Shown: in pieces, positions 32,021 to 38,702 of the stretch | Position numbering within the stretch: position 1 is the first letter of the stretch | Layout: every line of letters starts with the position of its first letter | IMG/VR virus record: IMGVR_UViG_3300044628_001788 | Location: 1 to 41,703 of that record | Strand: one strand, 5' to 3' | Length of the DNA: 41,703 nt | Origin: a virus | Made by a program: the position numbers and the translations under genes | The notes under the pieces: model-generated | Told to the model about the DNA's origin: nothing | Database searches by the model: none | The model's input: the letters and a program-made list of their open reading frames with translations, nothing else

Positions 32021-33376
32021 CTAAGCTACATAGACAGTTTTTTCTTGGGTCAGTGCTTTGTACGCACCTGACAGGGCATCGACTTGGTCGTCGTGCTGTG
32101 CATTGGGAAACATAATCAATTCGTCGATAAATTCGCGAGTCCAATGCCCTTTCCTGAGGCGAAGTCGCCCAACTCCCGCCACACTGGCGATACCGTCGAT
32201 GGAATTCACTCGGGCCATTTTACTGTCTTTCGAGCGTATCCCGCGAAAGTTGTGGCCAGTCAGCATCCGCCCCATCGAATCAATCAGCGACTCGCCGCTG
32301 GCCCCGGGCTCTTTTTCCATGCGGATTTTGACGTTGTAGCCGTCAAGCTGGGCGACCTGTTTAATAATGCGGTCGCGTTCGTACGGTGCCCATCGGCCGC
32401 GAACAATATCCATGACGTAGAAATTCCCGTCGTCACAGAGCGAAAGCAGCAACCCGACAGTGAAGTCAGAGTCAGAATTCTTTGTTGCCGCCAAGTCCCA
32501 GAACCTGCAGGACTTCACCACCTGAGGGAAGACGTCGTAAAACTGGTTGAAGAATTCGAGCTTGAAGAGACCGCCCTCCGCCGGCGTCGGCCTTTGCTGG
32601 TAAAGAGCGGACCACCAGAACGGGCCAACGGTCCCGCGGATATTCTCGAGCTGAGAGAGTGGAATGCGTTCGGGCCAGAGCGGCTCGCCCGGGGCCCGGC
32701 CCAAAACGTCATGCTCTTCCGCGATTGCCGGGAAGCTTACCACCTCCCACGGTTCGACGTTCGCGAGCTCTCGGATAATTCGTCCAGCGAGGTCATCCAT
32801 GTGCCATCTGGTCTGTACGACAACCATCACCCCTCCGGGCTCGAGCCGGCTGTACGCCGTGGACCGAAACCAGTCCCAGTTTTTATTTCGCAGCGTTTCG
32901 CTTTGTGCCTCCTCGGAGTTTTTGATTGGGTCATCGATGATAAACAAGTGAGCACCGCGACCGGTAATTGGACCGCGAGCACCTGCTGTTTTCACCCCGC
33001 CTCTGTGCCCGTCGATTTTCCAGAACGAGCTTGACTTCTTCGTGGGGTCGACTCGCACCCCGAGATAGTTTTCGTCGTTGGCGATTAGGTCTCGAGCTTT
33101 TCCGCCGAACTCCGCCGCAAACTCTGCTTCGTAACTCGTGAGAATGACTTGATTGTCCGGGAACATTCCGACGTACCACGCGGGCAGGTGCTCTGAGATA
33201 TAAAAGCTCTTGCCGTGCCGCGGTGGCATTGAAACAACAATACGCTTCGAGCCCATCCCGTTTAACGCTCGGACGATAAGGTCATCCAAGTATGCGATGT
33301 GCCGCGGTATCTTGAACTTACCTTCTGTTCGTTTTCGTGCCCACAGTGCAGGGCTTGCGATGTCAGCTCCTAGCAT
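32021..33376 (-). CDS. terL: Terminase large subunit
   Basis: This 451-residue protein is the DNA packaging motor. The ATPase half has Walker A SMPPRHGKS (49-57), Walker B LFIIDDP (144-150) and the coupling motif TRWH (189-192). The nuclease half has RFWDLA with Asp294, Glu354 in MEKEPGASGES and HDDQVDA (428-434), the acidic residues that bind metal in RNase H-fold terminase nucleases. Its length is normal for the family. It docks on the portal, translocates DNA into the prohead using ATP, and cuts the concatemer. The ATG overlaps the stop of the nuclease gene, and the portal gene follows after seven bases. Confidence 0.95.
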   Translation of the reverse strand: MLGADIASPALWARKRTEGKFKIPRHIAYLDDLIVRALNGMGSKRIVVSMPPRHGKSFYISEHLPAWYVGMFPDNQVILTSYEAEFAAEFGGKARDLIANDENYLGVRVDPTKKSSSFWKIDGHRGGVKTAGARGPITGRGAHLFIIDDPIKNSEEAQSETLRNKNWDWFRSTAYSRLEPGGVMVVVQTRWHMDDLAGRIIRELANVEPWEVVSFPAIAEEHDVLGRAPGEPLWPERIPLSQLENIRGTVGPFWWSALYQQRPTPAEGGLFKLEFFNQFYDVFPQVVKSCRFWDLAATKNSDSDFTVGLLLSLCDDGNFYVMDIVRGRWAPYERDRIIKQVAQLDGYNVKIRMEKEPGASGESLIDSMGRMLTGHNFRGIRSKDSKMARVNSIDGIASVAGVGRLRLRKGHWTREFIDELIMFPNAQHDDQVDALSGAYKALTQEKTVYVA

Positions 33377-33744
33377 TTCATTTCCGCGTAGTTGTAGAAT
33401 TTGTTGACTAAGACTTTCAGGTCAGCCTCGCCCTCTCCGACAAGTTTCCAGTATCCATCAGGGAGAATCTTTTGAATCGTCCTGACCTCTCTACCTGTTG
33501 AATTACTGTAACCTGTAATCACGATTACAAAAAAGTCATTCACTTGGGCAAGCTTAGAGAGAAGAATCTGCTGGCCCTTCGACATCGACTCTCCGCCGTG
33601 CTTCCATTCCATCCAGAGAAAGCATCCGTTGCGTTCGATGACGCCATCGATATTCGACGGCATCGCCTTCGGGTTCTCCTCAATCCAGCCGGCCATAAAT
33701 CCGTAATCAACGTGCTCTGCTTTTCGATTTCTCATCGCGTGCAT
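33370..33744 (-). CDS. VRR-NUC-like nuclease
   Basis: ATG 33744 follows TAGGAGCACAAA, only about 15 bases beyond the terminator's T tract. The 124-residue protein shows a small PD-(D/E)XK core: PSNIDGVIERNG (Asp33), CFLWMEWK (Glu46-x-Lys48) and a helix SMSKGQQILLSKLA with Gln58-Gln59, then VIVITGYS. That order and size fit the VRR-NUC/holliday-junction-resolvase-like nucleases that phages encode near terminases. A role in resolving branched DNA before packaging is likely by analogy. Its last codons overlap the ATG of the large terminase. Confidence 0.75.
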   Translation of the reverse strand: MHAMRNRKAEHVDYGFMAGWIEENPKAMPSNIDGVIERNGCFLWMEWKHGGESMSKGQQILLSKLAQVNDFFVIVITGYSNSTGREVRTIQKILPDGYWKLVGEGEADLKVLVNKFYNYAEMKC

Positions 33745-33757
33745 TTTGTGCTCCTAT

Positions 33758-33784
33758 AAAAAAACCCGGCTGTTACACCGGGTA
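33758..33784 (-). terminator. Rho-independent terminator
   Basis: On the minus strand, ACCCGG, an eight-base loop TGTAACAG and CCGGGT form a 6-bp GC-rich stem immediately followed by a T tract (TTTTTTATA). It lies between the stop at 33837 and the start at 33744. It should end or attenuate transcription of the accessory genes before the nuclease, terminase and structural genes, which would then need read-through, antitermination or their own promoter. Confidence 0.8.
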
Positions 33785-33836
33785 CGGAATGCCGCCTGCT
33801 CCGTCGCAGTGGGTTCAGACTGTTTGACCGGGACTA

Positions 33837-34148
33837 CTAGGTCTCGCAGTTCGTCGGCGTGACTTCAACAGCAATGAGTTTTACGACCCCTCGCCTCTCT
33901 TCGTTCACTAAAACTCTGTCGCACTCATCCTTGCTTCGGTATAAGGCACCGATTGAATTGTCCTTGTACAGGTTTGCGTACCCGAGCTCTGTCGACTGAA
34001 TGCCGGCAGAAGCCTCGAGCATTTTGTCCGCGAAGACGTACGAGATACGAACAACCTCTTCAAAGTCGAGCGAATCGTAAGCGTTCCGCATGAGGTCTTG
34101 ATAGACTGTCGGTGCAATCGAAATTGCGAACTGGTCCCTGAGATTCAT
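33837..34148 (-). CDS. Unknown phage protein
   Basis: ATG 34148 overlaps the nuclease stop and follows GAGGGTGAA. The 103-residue product begins MNLRDQFAISIAPTVYQDLM and continues EEVVRISYVFADKMLEASAG, an arrangement common, from memory, in small phage proteins where an N-terminal 'D-x-F-A-x-x-I' segment precedes a helix ending 'Y-x-x-A-D-x-M-L'. No function is known. The second half is charged and may be strand-rich. It is the last gene before a clear terminator, so it closes the upstream transcription unit. Confidence 0.65.
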   Translation of the reverse strand: MNLRDQFAISIAPTVYQDLMRNAYDSLDFEEVVRISYVFADKMLEASAGIQSTELGYANLYKDNSIGALYRSKDECDRVLVNEERRGVVKLIAVEVTPTNCET

Positions 34149-34783
34149 TTCACCCTCTTTTCAATTGCCTTGACTTTCGGATATAGCGAAGCGTAGGTGA
34201 TAAAGATTTCCTTGGCCTCTTTCAATCCTGCGAATTTCCTGTGCTCGAAGTCCGCATTCTCTTTTGAGATTCGCAAGATATGAGCCTCGTCAATCTCCTC
34301 TCCGTAATGTTCTTCCCAGAGAAGTGCGTACGCCGCACACTGTAACAAGTAGTCGGCGTAAATAGCGTTCGAAGTCTTCCAGTCGAGAATAATCCGCCGG
34401 CCGCTCATAGCTGCACCGTCTAGTGTTCCGCCGAATTGATATCGTTCGGACACGAGACTGATTTCAGTGTGAGTCACCTCAACATTGAACCCAACACGCC
34501 ACGCCAGAAACTGGTCGTAAGCGTTGCGGGCTTTCTCTACAATATCGATACTGACCGGACCTGCTGGCGAGAGCTGCTTGCCGTGAATTGTATCTTCAAT
34601 CCATTGATGGGCAATCGTCCCCGCAGAACAAGCCTGCTCCTTGACTTCGTTCATGCTGATTCCGTCACGGCCGCAATTCCAAGCCCAGTACAAAAGCCCT
34701 CCAGACTCTTTGAACCGGCCGAGAATTGTCGTGACGCTCGGAAGCCTCTCGCCCTTTTTATTCTTATACGGTGCCGTCGGCAT
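34145..34783 (-). CDS. PD-(D/E)XK nuclease, RecB/Cas4-like
   Basis: The start is ATG 34783, because sequence upstream in this frame overlaps the membrane protein and reads as Cys/Arg-rich noise. The 212-residue protein has the order of a RecB-family exonuclease: RLPSVTTIL near the N-terminus, an AGTIAHQWIE helix with His59, TEISLVS (Glu107), GGTLDG (Asp122), ILDWKTS (Asp134-x-Lys136) and the downstream QCAAYAL (motif Q-x-x-x-Y). These are the metal-binding and catalytic positions of the family. It should act on DNA ends during replication, recombination or packaging. Its stop overlaps the next gene as ATGA. Confidence 0.85.
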   Translation of the reverse strand: MPTAPYKNKKGERLPSVTTILGRFKESGGLLYWAWNCGRDGISMNEVKEQACSAGTIAHQWIEDTIHGKQLSPAGPVSIDIVEKARNAYDQFLAWRVGFNVEVTHTEISLVSERYQFGGTLDGAAMSGRRIILDWKTSNAIYADYLLQCAAYALLWEEHYGEEIDEAHILRISKENADFEHRKFAGLKEAKEIFITYASLYPKVKAIEKRVK

Positions 34784-35015
34784 CTTCGTCTTTCGAGTGT
34801 CGCTCGGAGTATTTCTGAACCGAAGCACCGATAACGACAAGTAGCATTCCAGAGAAAAACAACAGCAACGCAATGGCGAACGGAGCCCAGAACGGCAGCG
34901 TGATTGCCCACCACGGCCAGTCGGTCGCACCTGCAGCCTTCAAGAGCACAAGCGAAACACCGAGTAGCCAAGCGAACCCGGTAATCCCCGAGCCGTCGAA
35001 CTGTTCCTTAGCCAT
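34764..35015 (-). CDS. Two-helix membrane protein, Fragile-X-F-like
   Basis: Two ATGs are adjacent; the second (35015) is better spaced from GAGGTGAAT. The 83-residue protein has two hydrophobic helices, GFAWLLGVSLVLLKAAG (about 13-29) and a longer one through WAPFAIALLLFFSGMLLVVI (about 43-62), joined by a TDWPWWAITLPF linker. This LLKxxGxxDWPWWxxxxPxW pattern fits the small phage membrane proteins annotated as transmembrane Fragile-X-F proteins. The C-terminus is charged and cytoplasmic-like. The role is unknown; it is not a convincing holin, because no endolysin is nearby. Confidence 0.7.
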   Translation of the reverse strand: MAKEQFDGSGITGFAWLLGVSLVLLKAAGATDWPWWAITLPFWAPFAIALLLFFSGMLLVVIGASVQKYSERHSKDEDADGTV

Positions 35016-35313
35016 CATTCACCTCGGCCTGTTCGGCTGCTTTCGCGTTCGCCTCAAGTTGCCGCCCGTAAATTCGTTTGGCAAGCACCTTGCTTCGGCG
35101 GTTGAATCGCTCGTTCTCTTTGTCGAGCTTGCGGCAGATTTCCCGCAGGTCATCCGCGGAGAGCCCCATAAACCGAAGCTCGCCCTCGACAATCGAGAAC
35201 TCACCCACCAACAGGTCCAGAAGTTCCTTCCGGCCCCTCTTGTTTTGTTGGTATCGGATTGGCTTCGTCACGCCGCTTTGCTGTAGTTCCCTCGAGTGCT
35301 GATAAATCTTCAC
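35008..35313 (-). CDS. Unknown basic coiled-coil-like protein
   Basis: The frame opens at a GTG codon at 35313, giving 101 residues and a 113-base overlap with the preceding gene. A later GTG at 35208 would give about 66 residues and almost remove the overlap, so the start is uncertain. The conserved-looking part is GEFSIVEGELRFMGLSADDL followed by a charged helix (REICRKLDKENERFNRRSK) and an Ala-rich tail. This looks like a real small helical protein. The function is unknown, although its position near the terminase genes would also fit a packaging accessory. Confidence 0.5.
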   Translation of the reverse strand: MKIYQHSRELQQSGVTKPIRYQQNKRGRKELLDLLVGEFSIVEGELRFMGLSADDLREICRKLDKENERFNRRSKVLAKRIYGRQLEANAKAAEQAEVNDG

Positions 35314-35839
35314 TTTCTTCTCTCACTGCTTCCTGTAGTTCTTTGAAGTCGACACTGCCATCATTGACCTCGGGCTCATTTCCGTCAAGCTGCCTGAGGA
35401 ATGAAATATACTTCGGGTCCATCATCAGCTGCTTTGCAACCTCTTTCGGGTCCTGCTTTGGGCCTTCGCCGTGCAGGTGCAGGTGATTCCCTCCCGGGCC
35501 CGAATCTCCTCGGACGTTCAAGGCATCTGCCATTAGCAGCACCTTCATCGCCGCAAGCTTAGTGCGAGGTGACTTTGCAAACTTCATCACCTCTTGAGCG
35601 AGCTCAATCATTTCCTGACGCTTCTCTGGTGTAATCGGCCAACGTTCGCTCATGGCTTTTGCTATTGTTGTCATGTCTGTTGCCCGGACCTCTTTGACTC
35701 TATCTGGGATTGATTCGTCCGGTATATCATCCCACCACCAGTTCACAGGAACGATGATTTTCCTCCCGGTCTCATCCCGGGTCGCTTCTCCGTCGCTTGG
35801 TTCGACGTAATAGTCAAGCTTATCAAAATCCTCTATCAC
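35201..35839 (-). CDS. Putative terminase small subunit
   Basis: The frame opens at GTG 35839 with AGAGG eight bases upstream. The 212-residue product contains ERWPITPEKRQEMIELAQE and KFAKSPRTKLAAMKVLLMAD, a helical pair that resembles the R-W-P-I-x(n)-R...A-x-K-x-L-L-x-M-x-x-x-N region of small phage proteins encoded just before large terminases. The middle has GGNHLHLHGEGP and the C-terminus is acidic, then Gly/Pro-rich. Small terminases bind pac or cos DNA and regulate the motor. The assignment rests on this partial pattern and on lying about 1.8 kb upstream of the large terminase, so it is tentative. Confidence 0.45.
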   Translation of the reverse strand: MIEDFDKLDYYVEPSDGEATRDETGRKIIVPVNWWWDDIPDESIPDRVKEVRATDMTTIAKAMSERWPITPEKRQEMIELAQEVMKFAKSPRTKLAAMKVLLMADALNVRGDSGPGGNHLHLHGEGPKQDPKEVAKQLMMDPKYISFLRQLDGNEPEVNDGSVDFKELQEAVREESEDLSALEGTTAKRRDEANPIPTKQEGPEGTSGPVGG

Positions 35840-35850
35840 GCCGCAAACCT

Positions 35851-36213
35851 CTAGTCAAACGGACAGTCTTGAGGCAGTAGCGACAGGTCCGTCGTTTCCA
35901 GTAAATAAGCTCTCGCCGCCCTGATGCACTTTAGCATATCTCGGGTGTGTTTTTTGCTCTCGACTATCTCGGAAATGAAAACAATATACTCTCGGGGGCA
36001 GTCGCCGATTCGGTTCCCGCGGTATTTCCCGAACGTCATTTGAACCAGCCCCGACGGTGCGGCCTTGGCGACCTCGGGCAGGTCGCTCTTCTCGGTACTC
36101 GCGAAAGCCAATATCGCTTCGGCAAACTCTTCGGCGTCGTCTTTGCTTATCGCACCATTTGCCGCACGTATTGCCCTGATGAGCTTTTTCCTGACAGAGT
36201 TGTCGGTTGACAT
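35851..36213 (-). CDS. DUF3820-like protein with FGKYRG motif
   Basis: ATG 36213 follows GGAGCTGACA; a GTG four codons upstream overlaps the previous gene and is less likely. The 120-residue protein has a helical N-terminal half (KKLIRAIRAANGAISKDDAEE). It then has MTFGKYRGNRIGDCPREYIV (about residues 59-78), which matches the core of DUF3820, a family of small proteins found in phages and bacteria whose role is unproven. The C-terminal part is helical. In some phages this motif is fused to nucleases or helicases, so a DNA-metabolism role is conceivable. Confidence 0.7.
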   Translation of the reverse strand: MSTDNSVRKKLIRAIRAANGAISKDDAEEFAEAILAFASTEKSDLPEVAKAAPSGLVQMTFGKYRGNRIGDCPREYIVFISEIVESKKHTRDMLKCIRAARAYLLETTDLSLLPQDCPFD

Positions 36214-36215
36214 TG

Positions 36216-36443
36216 TCAGCTCCACTGCCAGTATTCCGAGTCCATCAGTTCGTATCCGGTATTGAGCTTGTCGCCATTCCTTTGAAACCTAAGGCGGTAA
36301 ATATTCGGCGGGCTCGGTGCTGCGTCGTCACTGACTCCAAACGCTTCATTCCTCCTCTGCTGAGTCCATCCGCTCTGTATCTCCCGGCACGCTTCAGCAA
36401 TTTCGCTTAGTGTCGGGTCTGGTCTGCGTTCGTGGTTTTTCAT
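36216..36443 (-). CDS. Unknown 75-residue protein
   Basis: The start is ATG 36443, directly behind GGAGGGAGAA; a codon four positions earlier would place that site inside the gene. The product begins MKNHERRPDPTLSEIAEACR, a likely amphipathic helix, and continues with TQQRRNEAFG and IYRLRFQRNG before an aromatic C-terminus (YELMDSEYWQWS). No family is recognised. Its last codons carry the ribosome binding site of the next gene (TGGAGCTGA). Confidence 0.65.
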   Translation of the reverse strand: MKNHERRPDPTLSEIAEACREIQSGWTQQRRNEAFGVSDDAAPSPPNIYRLRFQRNGDKLNTGYELMDSEYWQWS

Positions 36444-36465
36444 TTCTCCCTCCATGCAACCAAAA

Positions 36466-36855
36466 TTAGTTGCTCTCCTGATTTCTACCGTTTCCGGTTG
36501 CTTCCTGTGCCTCTCGCCAGTCGGCGAACCGTGTAAGCCAGTCGGCTAACTTCCGACATCCGTGCGGCTCAAAACAAATCCAGTACGGTTTATCTTCCTC
36601 ACGATGCAGCAAGCACGGCTGGTCTGTAATGTCGCCAGTCTTAATGGTCAGTTCGTCATCAATCTCCATCGCTTCCGGCTTGGCTGGGATGCGCCTGCGA
36701 ACGGCATGGAACTCTGACGCTTTGCGAAGTGTGAAATATGACGGCACTTTGAACCACACACCGTCCAGCCTTCCGTACTCGTCGCCAAAACCGTCCACCG
36801 GCTCATCCGGCCCAAGCAACCGCCATCCATCGCCAGGTTCAATTTGCTCGCTCAT
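36466..36855 (-). CDS. Phage protein of the GWRLLGPDE family
   Basis: ATG 36855 overlaps the previous stop as ATGA and follows GAGGAGCGA. The 129-residue protein starts MSEQIEPGDGWRLLGPDEPV, then GDEYGRLDGVWFKV and a basic FHAVRRRIP. This GWRLL-x-x-x-E, GDE, R-R-R arrangement recurs in small phage proteins of unknown role. A Cys/His-containing section (QPCLLHREEDKPYWICFEPHGC) could bind a metal, which is speculation. The short gap to the next gene contains a GCAAC/GTTGC inverted repeat without a T tract. Confidence 0.65.
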   Translation of the reverse strand: MSEQIEPGDGWRLLGPDEPVDGFGDEYGRLDGVWFKVPSYFTLRKASEFHAVRRRIPAKPEAMEIDDELTIKTGDITDQPCLLHREEDKPYWICFEPHGCRKLADWLTRFADWREAQEATGNGRNQESN

Positions 36856-37145
36856 TCGCTCCTCGCTTTCTGTTCGCCATCTGCCTTGTCCAGTGCCGCG
36901 TTAAGTTTCTTTTCCAAGTAGTCAATCGAGCCGTCCGACAACTCGCCGTGAACAATCAACGCACGTAATGCGTGCAAGCACTCGTCGCACGCCTCGTACA
37001 GCTCCGGTGCGGCTGCGATGAGTCGTATATCCTCGTCGGTCCATTCCTTTTTTGGTTCCCGCGTGTTCCAGCTGTGACCGGCCCTCAAGTGACCACACGT
37101 TAAAGACCTGATAGGCTCCCACGGTCCCGGTGTAAACTCGCTCAT
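36852..37145 (-). CDS. Phage protein of the TPGPW / LIAAAPELYEAC family
   Basis: The start ATG overlaps the previous stop (ATGA) and follows GGAGGTGAGCGA. The 97-residue protein begins MSEFTPGPWEPI and has DIRLIAAAPELYEACDECL in the middle, a pair of motifs shared, from memory, by a very common family of small proteins in tailed-phage accessory regions. The family has no assigned function. The C-terminus is a charged helix. It lies in a tightly coupled set (37414, 37145, 36855) and is probably co-translated with both neighbours. Confidence 0.75.
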   Translation of the reverse strand: MSEFTPGPWEPIRSLTCGHLRAGHSWNTREPKKEWTDEDIRLIAAAPELYEACDECLHALRALIVHGELSDGSIDYLEKKLNAALDKADGEQKARSE

Positions 37146-37414
37146 TCGCTCACCTCCACGTATGTCGAAACTTCAATCCACACGCTTTCATCGCTGTCGC
37201 TGAACACTATCGCCCCGTTGCCTGTCGGCACTACGAAACTAATAACGTGTCCGCCGATTGACTTGCCTGCGATTTTTTTTGCCAGTTCAATTGCAGCGTT
37301 AATTGTTTTGTCGGTGACTGGCTCAGACCCGTAGCTATTCCACCCCGGTCGTTGAATATCAGACCCACGCCAGCTTTCGATTCTGGCGACCATTTCGTTA
37401 GTCTGCTCGCTCAT
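37142..37414 (-). CDS. Unknown phage protein, WNSYGSEP motif
   Basis: This gene has one of the best ribosome binding sites in the window, AAAGGAGGTGAACGA before ATG 37414. The 90-residue product contains ESWRGSDIQRPGWNSYGSEP followed by a helix (INAAIELAKKIAGK) and strands ending in WIEVSTYVEV. The W-x(n)-GW(N/D)-x-Y/E-G-x-x-P-(V/I)-(T/S)-x-x-x-I pattern is, from memory, shared with many small phage and bacterial proteins of unknown function. Its stop overlaps the next start as ATGA. Confidence 0.7.
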   Translation of the reverse strand: MSEQTNEMVARIESWRGSDIQRPGWNSYGSEPVTDKTINAAIELAKKIAGKSIGGHVISFVVPTGNGAIVFSDSDESVWIEVSTYVEVSE

Positions 37415-37456
37415 TCGTTCACCTCCTTTTCCCCGACATTTATCCCGACATCCAAT

Positions 37457-37524
37457 TGTCCCGGCTGGACTCGCACCAGCACCTTCCGGCTTGTCGCCTC
37501 GCGTCTACATTCCGCCACGGGACC
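37457..37524 (-). tRNA. tRNA-like element, degenerate or pseudo-tRNA
   Basis: These 68 bases fold like a tRNA. The acceptor arms GGTCCCG and CGGGACA pair at six of seven positions, with a mismatch at the outermost pair. Positions 8-9 are TG, and the D-arm GCGGAATGTAGACGC has a GCG/CGC stem and resembles leucine or serine tRNAs. The T-arm has a perfect GCTGG/CCAGC stem with loop TGCGAGT, where G replaces the usual T55. The middle 20 bases only form GGC/GCC around GACAA, so there is no normal anticodon arm and no U33. CCA is not encoded. It is more likely a tRNA mimic or decayed tRNA than a decoding tRNA. Confidence 0.35.
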
Positions 37525-37664
37525 AAATGCGGCACTCTCTCCGCCCGTCACGCACACCCTAGTCGGGCCGACGCCGCTAGTACGTTTCGCTCGTCCTTCT
37601 CTCCTCGGACAGGACCGCAGATTCACCGACTGCGGCACTGAGGCCATCCAACGGTATCATGGCC
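37457..37664 (-). ncRNA. Candidate structured non-coding RNA with tRNA-like 3' end
   Basis: The 267 bases between the genes ending at 37682 and starting at 37414 contain no believable gene. On the minus strand they hold a row of inverted repeats: GGCCAT/ATGGCC (37664-37642, 11-base loop), CCGCAG/CTGCGG (37635-37615, 9-base loop), GTCCT/AGGAC (37615-37593), and CTAG-CGG/CCG-CTAG with a bulged A (37580-37559). They end in a tRNA-like element at 37524-37457. A 9-base direct repeat AGTGCCGCA occurs twice. The density of paired arms in a long gap of an otherwise packed genome supports a structured transcript. Its class is not recognised, and tmRNA and RNase P signatures are absent. Confidence 0.45.
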
Positions 37665-37681
37665 CCACGGCACCGTTCATC

Positions 37682-37951
37682 CTACTCAACAGCATCGGCA
37701 CCGCAAACAACGGCTTCAGCTGCGGTGTAGACGGACTCGGGGAATTCCATCTGAGCGTCGTCTTGCTTCGCACTCAATCCGAGCACCTTGGCCTTGACTT
37801 CGTCGTACTTCGACAGGAACTCGTCAGAGACCGTCTCTGGCGACAGTGCGTTGACCGTGTGCAACAGCCCCTCGACCTCGTCCAGCCGCCGGCGTTCGAC
37901 GCTCGTCAGCTTGACCTTTTTCACAGTTCCGCCGTTAATAATCGCTTGCAT
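37682..37951 (-). CDS. Unknown small helical protein
   Basis: ATG 37951 is preceded by GTGAGGTGTTTC, which decides the start over an upstream in-frame codon overlapping the previous gene. The 89-residue protein is mostly helical and charged, with SVERRRLDEVEGLLHTVNAL and FLSKYDEVKAKVLGL suggesting a short coiled coil, then an acidic, Ala-rich tail. No family is recognised. Its stop marks the upstream edge of the 267-base non-coding stretch described next. Confidence 0.65.
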   Translation of the reverse strand: MQAIINGGTVKKVKLTSVERRRLDEVEGLLHTVNALSPETVSDEFLSKYDEVKAKVLGLSAKQDDAQMEFPESVYTAAEAVVCGADAVE

Positions 37952-37959
37952 GAAACACC

Positions 37960-38367
37960 TCACGAAAAAATTTGACCGACTGCCTGCTCGACTTCGCTTC
38001 GAGTCAACCTAGCGGCAGTACCCATCTTCAAATAAGACAGCGAATACTCGCCGGCTTGTATTGCCTTCTCTGCTTCGTCCTCTTGGAGTCCGAGCATTTC
38101 ACCAACCTCCTGCACGGGAAAGCCCGACACGTAGCTCAACTTGAATGCCATCCTGCAACAGGTCAGACCGATTTCCGAAAGCAGCATGTCGAGCCGCTTG
38201 TCTGGCCGTGGGAATTCGAACTGGTTCGTCCGGAGGTATCCGGCAAGGGCCAGCTCCGCACCTCGCATTGTCTTAAAAGGTCCCTTTACAATCTTGCGTT
38301 CCTTCGTGCTCCCTGCCTCGAAGAACCACTCATCAGCTTTCGAAAACACTCGTGTATGCAAAAACAT
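37960..38367 (-). CDS. Unknown protein, possible sigma/HTH-like fold
   Basis: The start ATG follows AGGGAGCTGAT, where the previous gene's stop codon forms part of the spacer. The 135-residue protein has a mixed N-terminal half (FSKADEWFFEAGSTKERK) and a helical C-terminal half. Residues about 80-105 (GFPVQEVGEMLGLQEDEA) have the rhythm of a helix-turn-helix like those of sigma-factor region 4, where a hydrophobic helix is followed by EVGEMLGL. DNA binding is therefore possible but not shown. No other motif is visible. Confidence 0.6.
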   Translation of the reverse strand: MFLHTRVFSKADEWFFEAGSTKERKIVKGPFKTMRGAELALAGYLRTNQFEFPRPDKRLDMLLSEIGLTCCRMAFKLSYVSGFPVQEVGEMLGLQEDEAEKAIQAGEYSLSYLKMGTAARLTRSEVEQAVGQIFS

Positions 38368-38368
38368 A

Positions 38369-38689
38369 TCAGCTCCCTAATCCGTACTTCATTGCCCACT
38401 CTTGAATTTGAGCCCACGCTGCGTTCCTGTCTTCAGGAGAGCTGGACTCCGGATGAACCGTCAGCCTGCTCACCATCTTCCCTGTCTCGCGGTTGTGGAC
38501 CTCTCCGACGTACCACGCTCCGGTAGTGTAAGTCTTGAGCTCGTAAGGCATTCCACCTTGAAGCCAGACCATCGCGTCTTTTTTTTCCCGGAAGTAAATC
38601 ACCCCGAGCCCGTCACCTCCTCTGCAGGCCCAAAAGTCGCCATCTTTCTCGACCGTTCTATCTCCGTACCTGTACTTACTCTTAATCAT
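38369..38689 (-). CDS. Unknown small protein
   Basis: The start is ATG 38689, six bases beyond AAGGG. An ATG two codons upstream sits too close to that site and longer extensions overlap the previous gene. The 106-residue product has a basic N-terminus (MIKSKYRYGDRTVEKDG), then WACRGGDGLGVIYFREKK and a helical, Trp-containing C-terminus (WAQIQEWAMKYGLGS). No family is recognised. The stop TGA is directly followed by the ATG of the next gene, so translation is probably coupled. Confidence 0.65.
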   Translation of the reverse strand: MIKSKYRYGDRTVEKDGDFWACRGGDGLGVIYFREKKDAMVWLQGGMPYELKTYTTGAWYVGEVHNRETGKMVSRLTVHPESSSPEDRNAAWAQIQEWAMKYGLGS

Positions 38690-38702
38690 GGTCATCCCTT
38701 TT

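Noticed and set aside
32084-33034. A 316-codon plus-strand frame opposite the terminase gene
   Set aside because: Antisense to terL, whose motifs are clear; the plus-strand product has no recognisable domain.
34784-34930. N-terminal extension of the RecB/Cas4-like nuclease
   Set aside because: It overlaps the membrane protein gene and reads as Cys/Arg-rich noise; the conserved domain starts after ATG 34783.
37457-37524. A functional leucine or cysteine tRNA
   Set aside because: The D-arm is leucine-like and the small loop could be read as ACA, but the anticodon arm is too short and U33 is missing, so it is listed only as tRNA-like.
37411-37647. A 78-codon minus-strand frame across the non-coding stretch
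   Set aside because: No ribosome binding site, Arg/Ser/Gly/Pro-rich, and it contains the LVRVQPG string typical of a translated tRNA T-arm.
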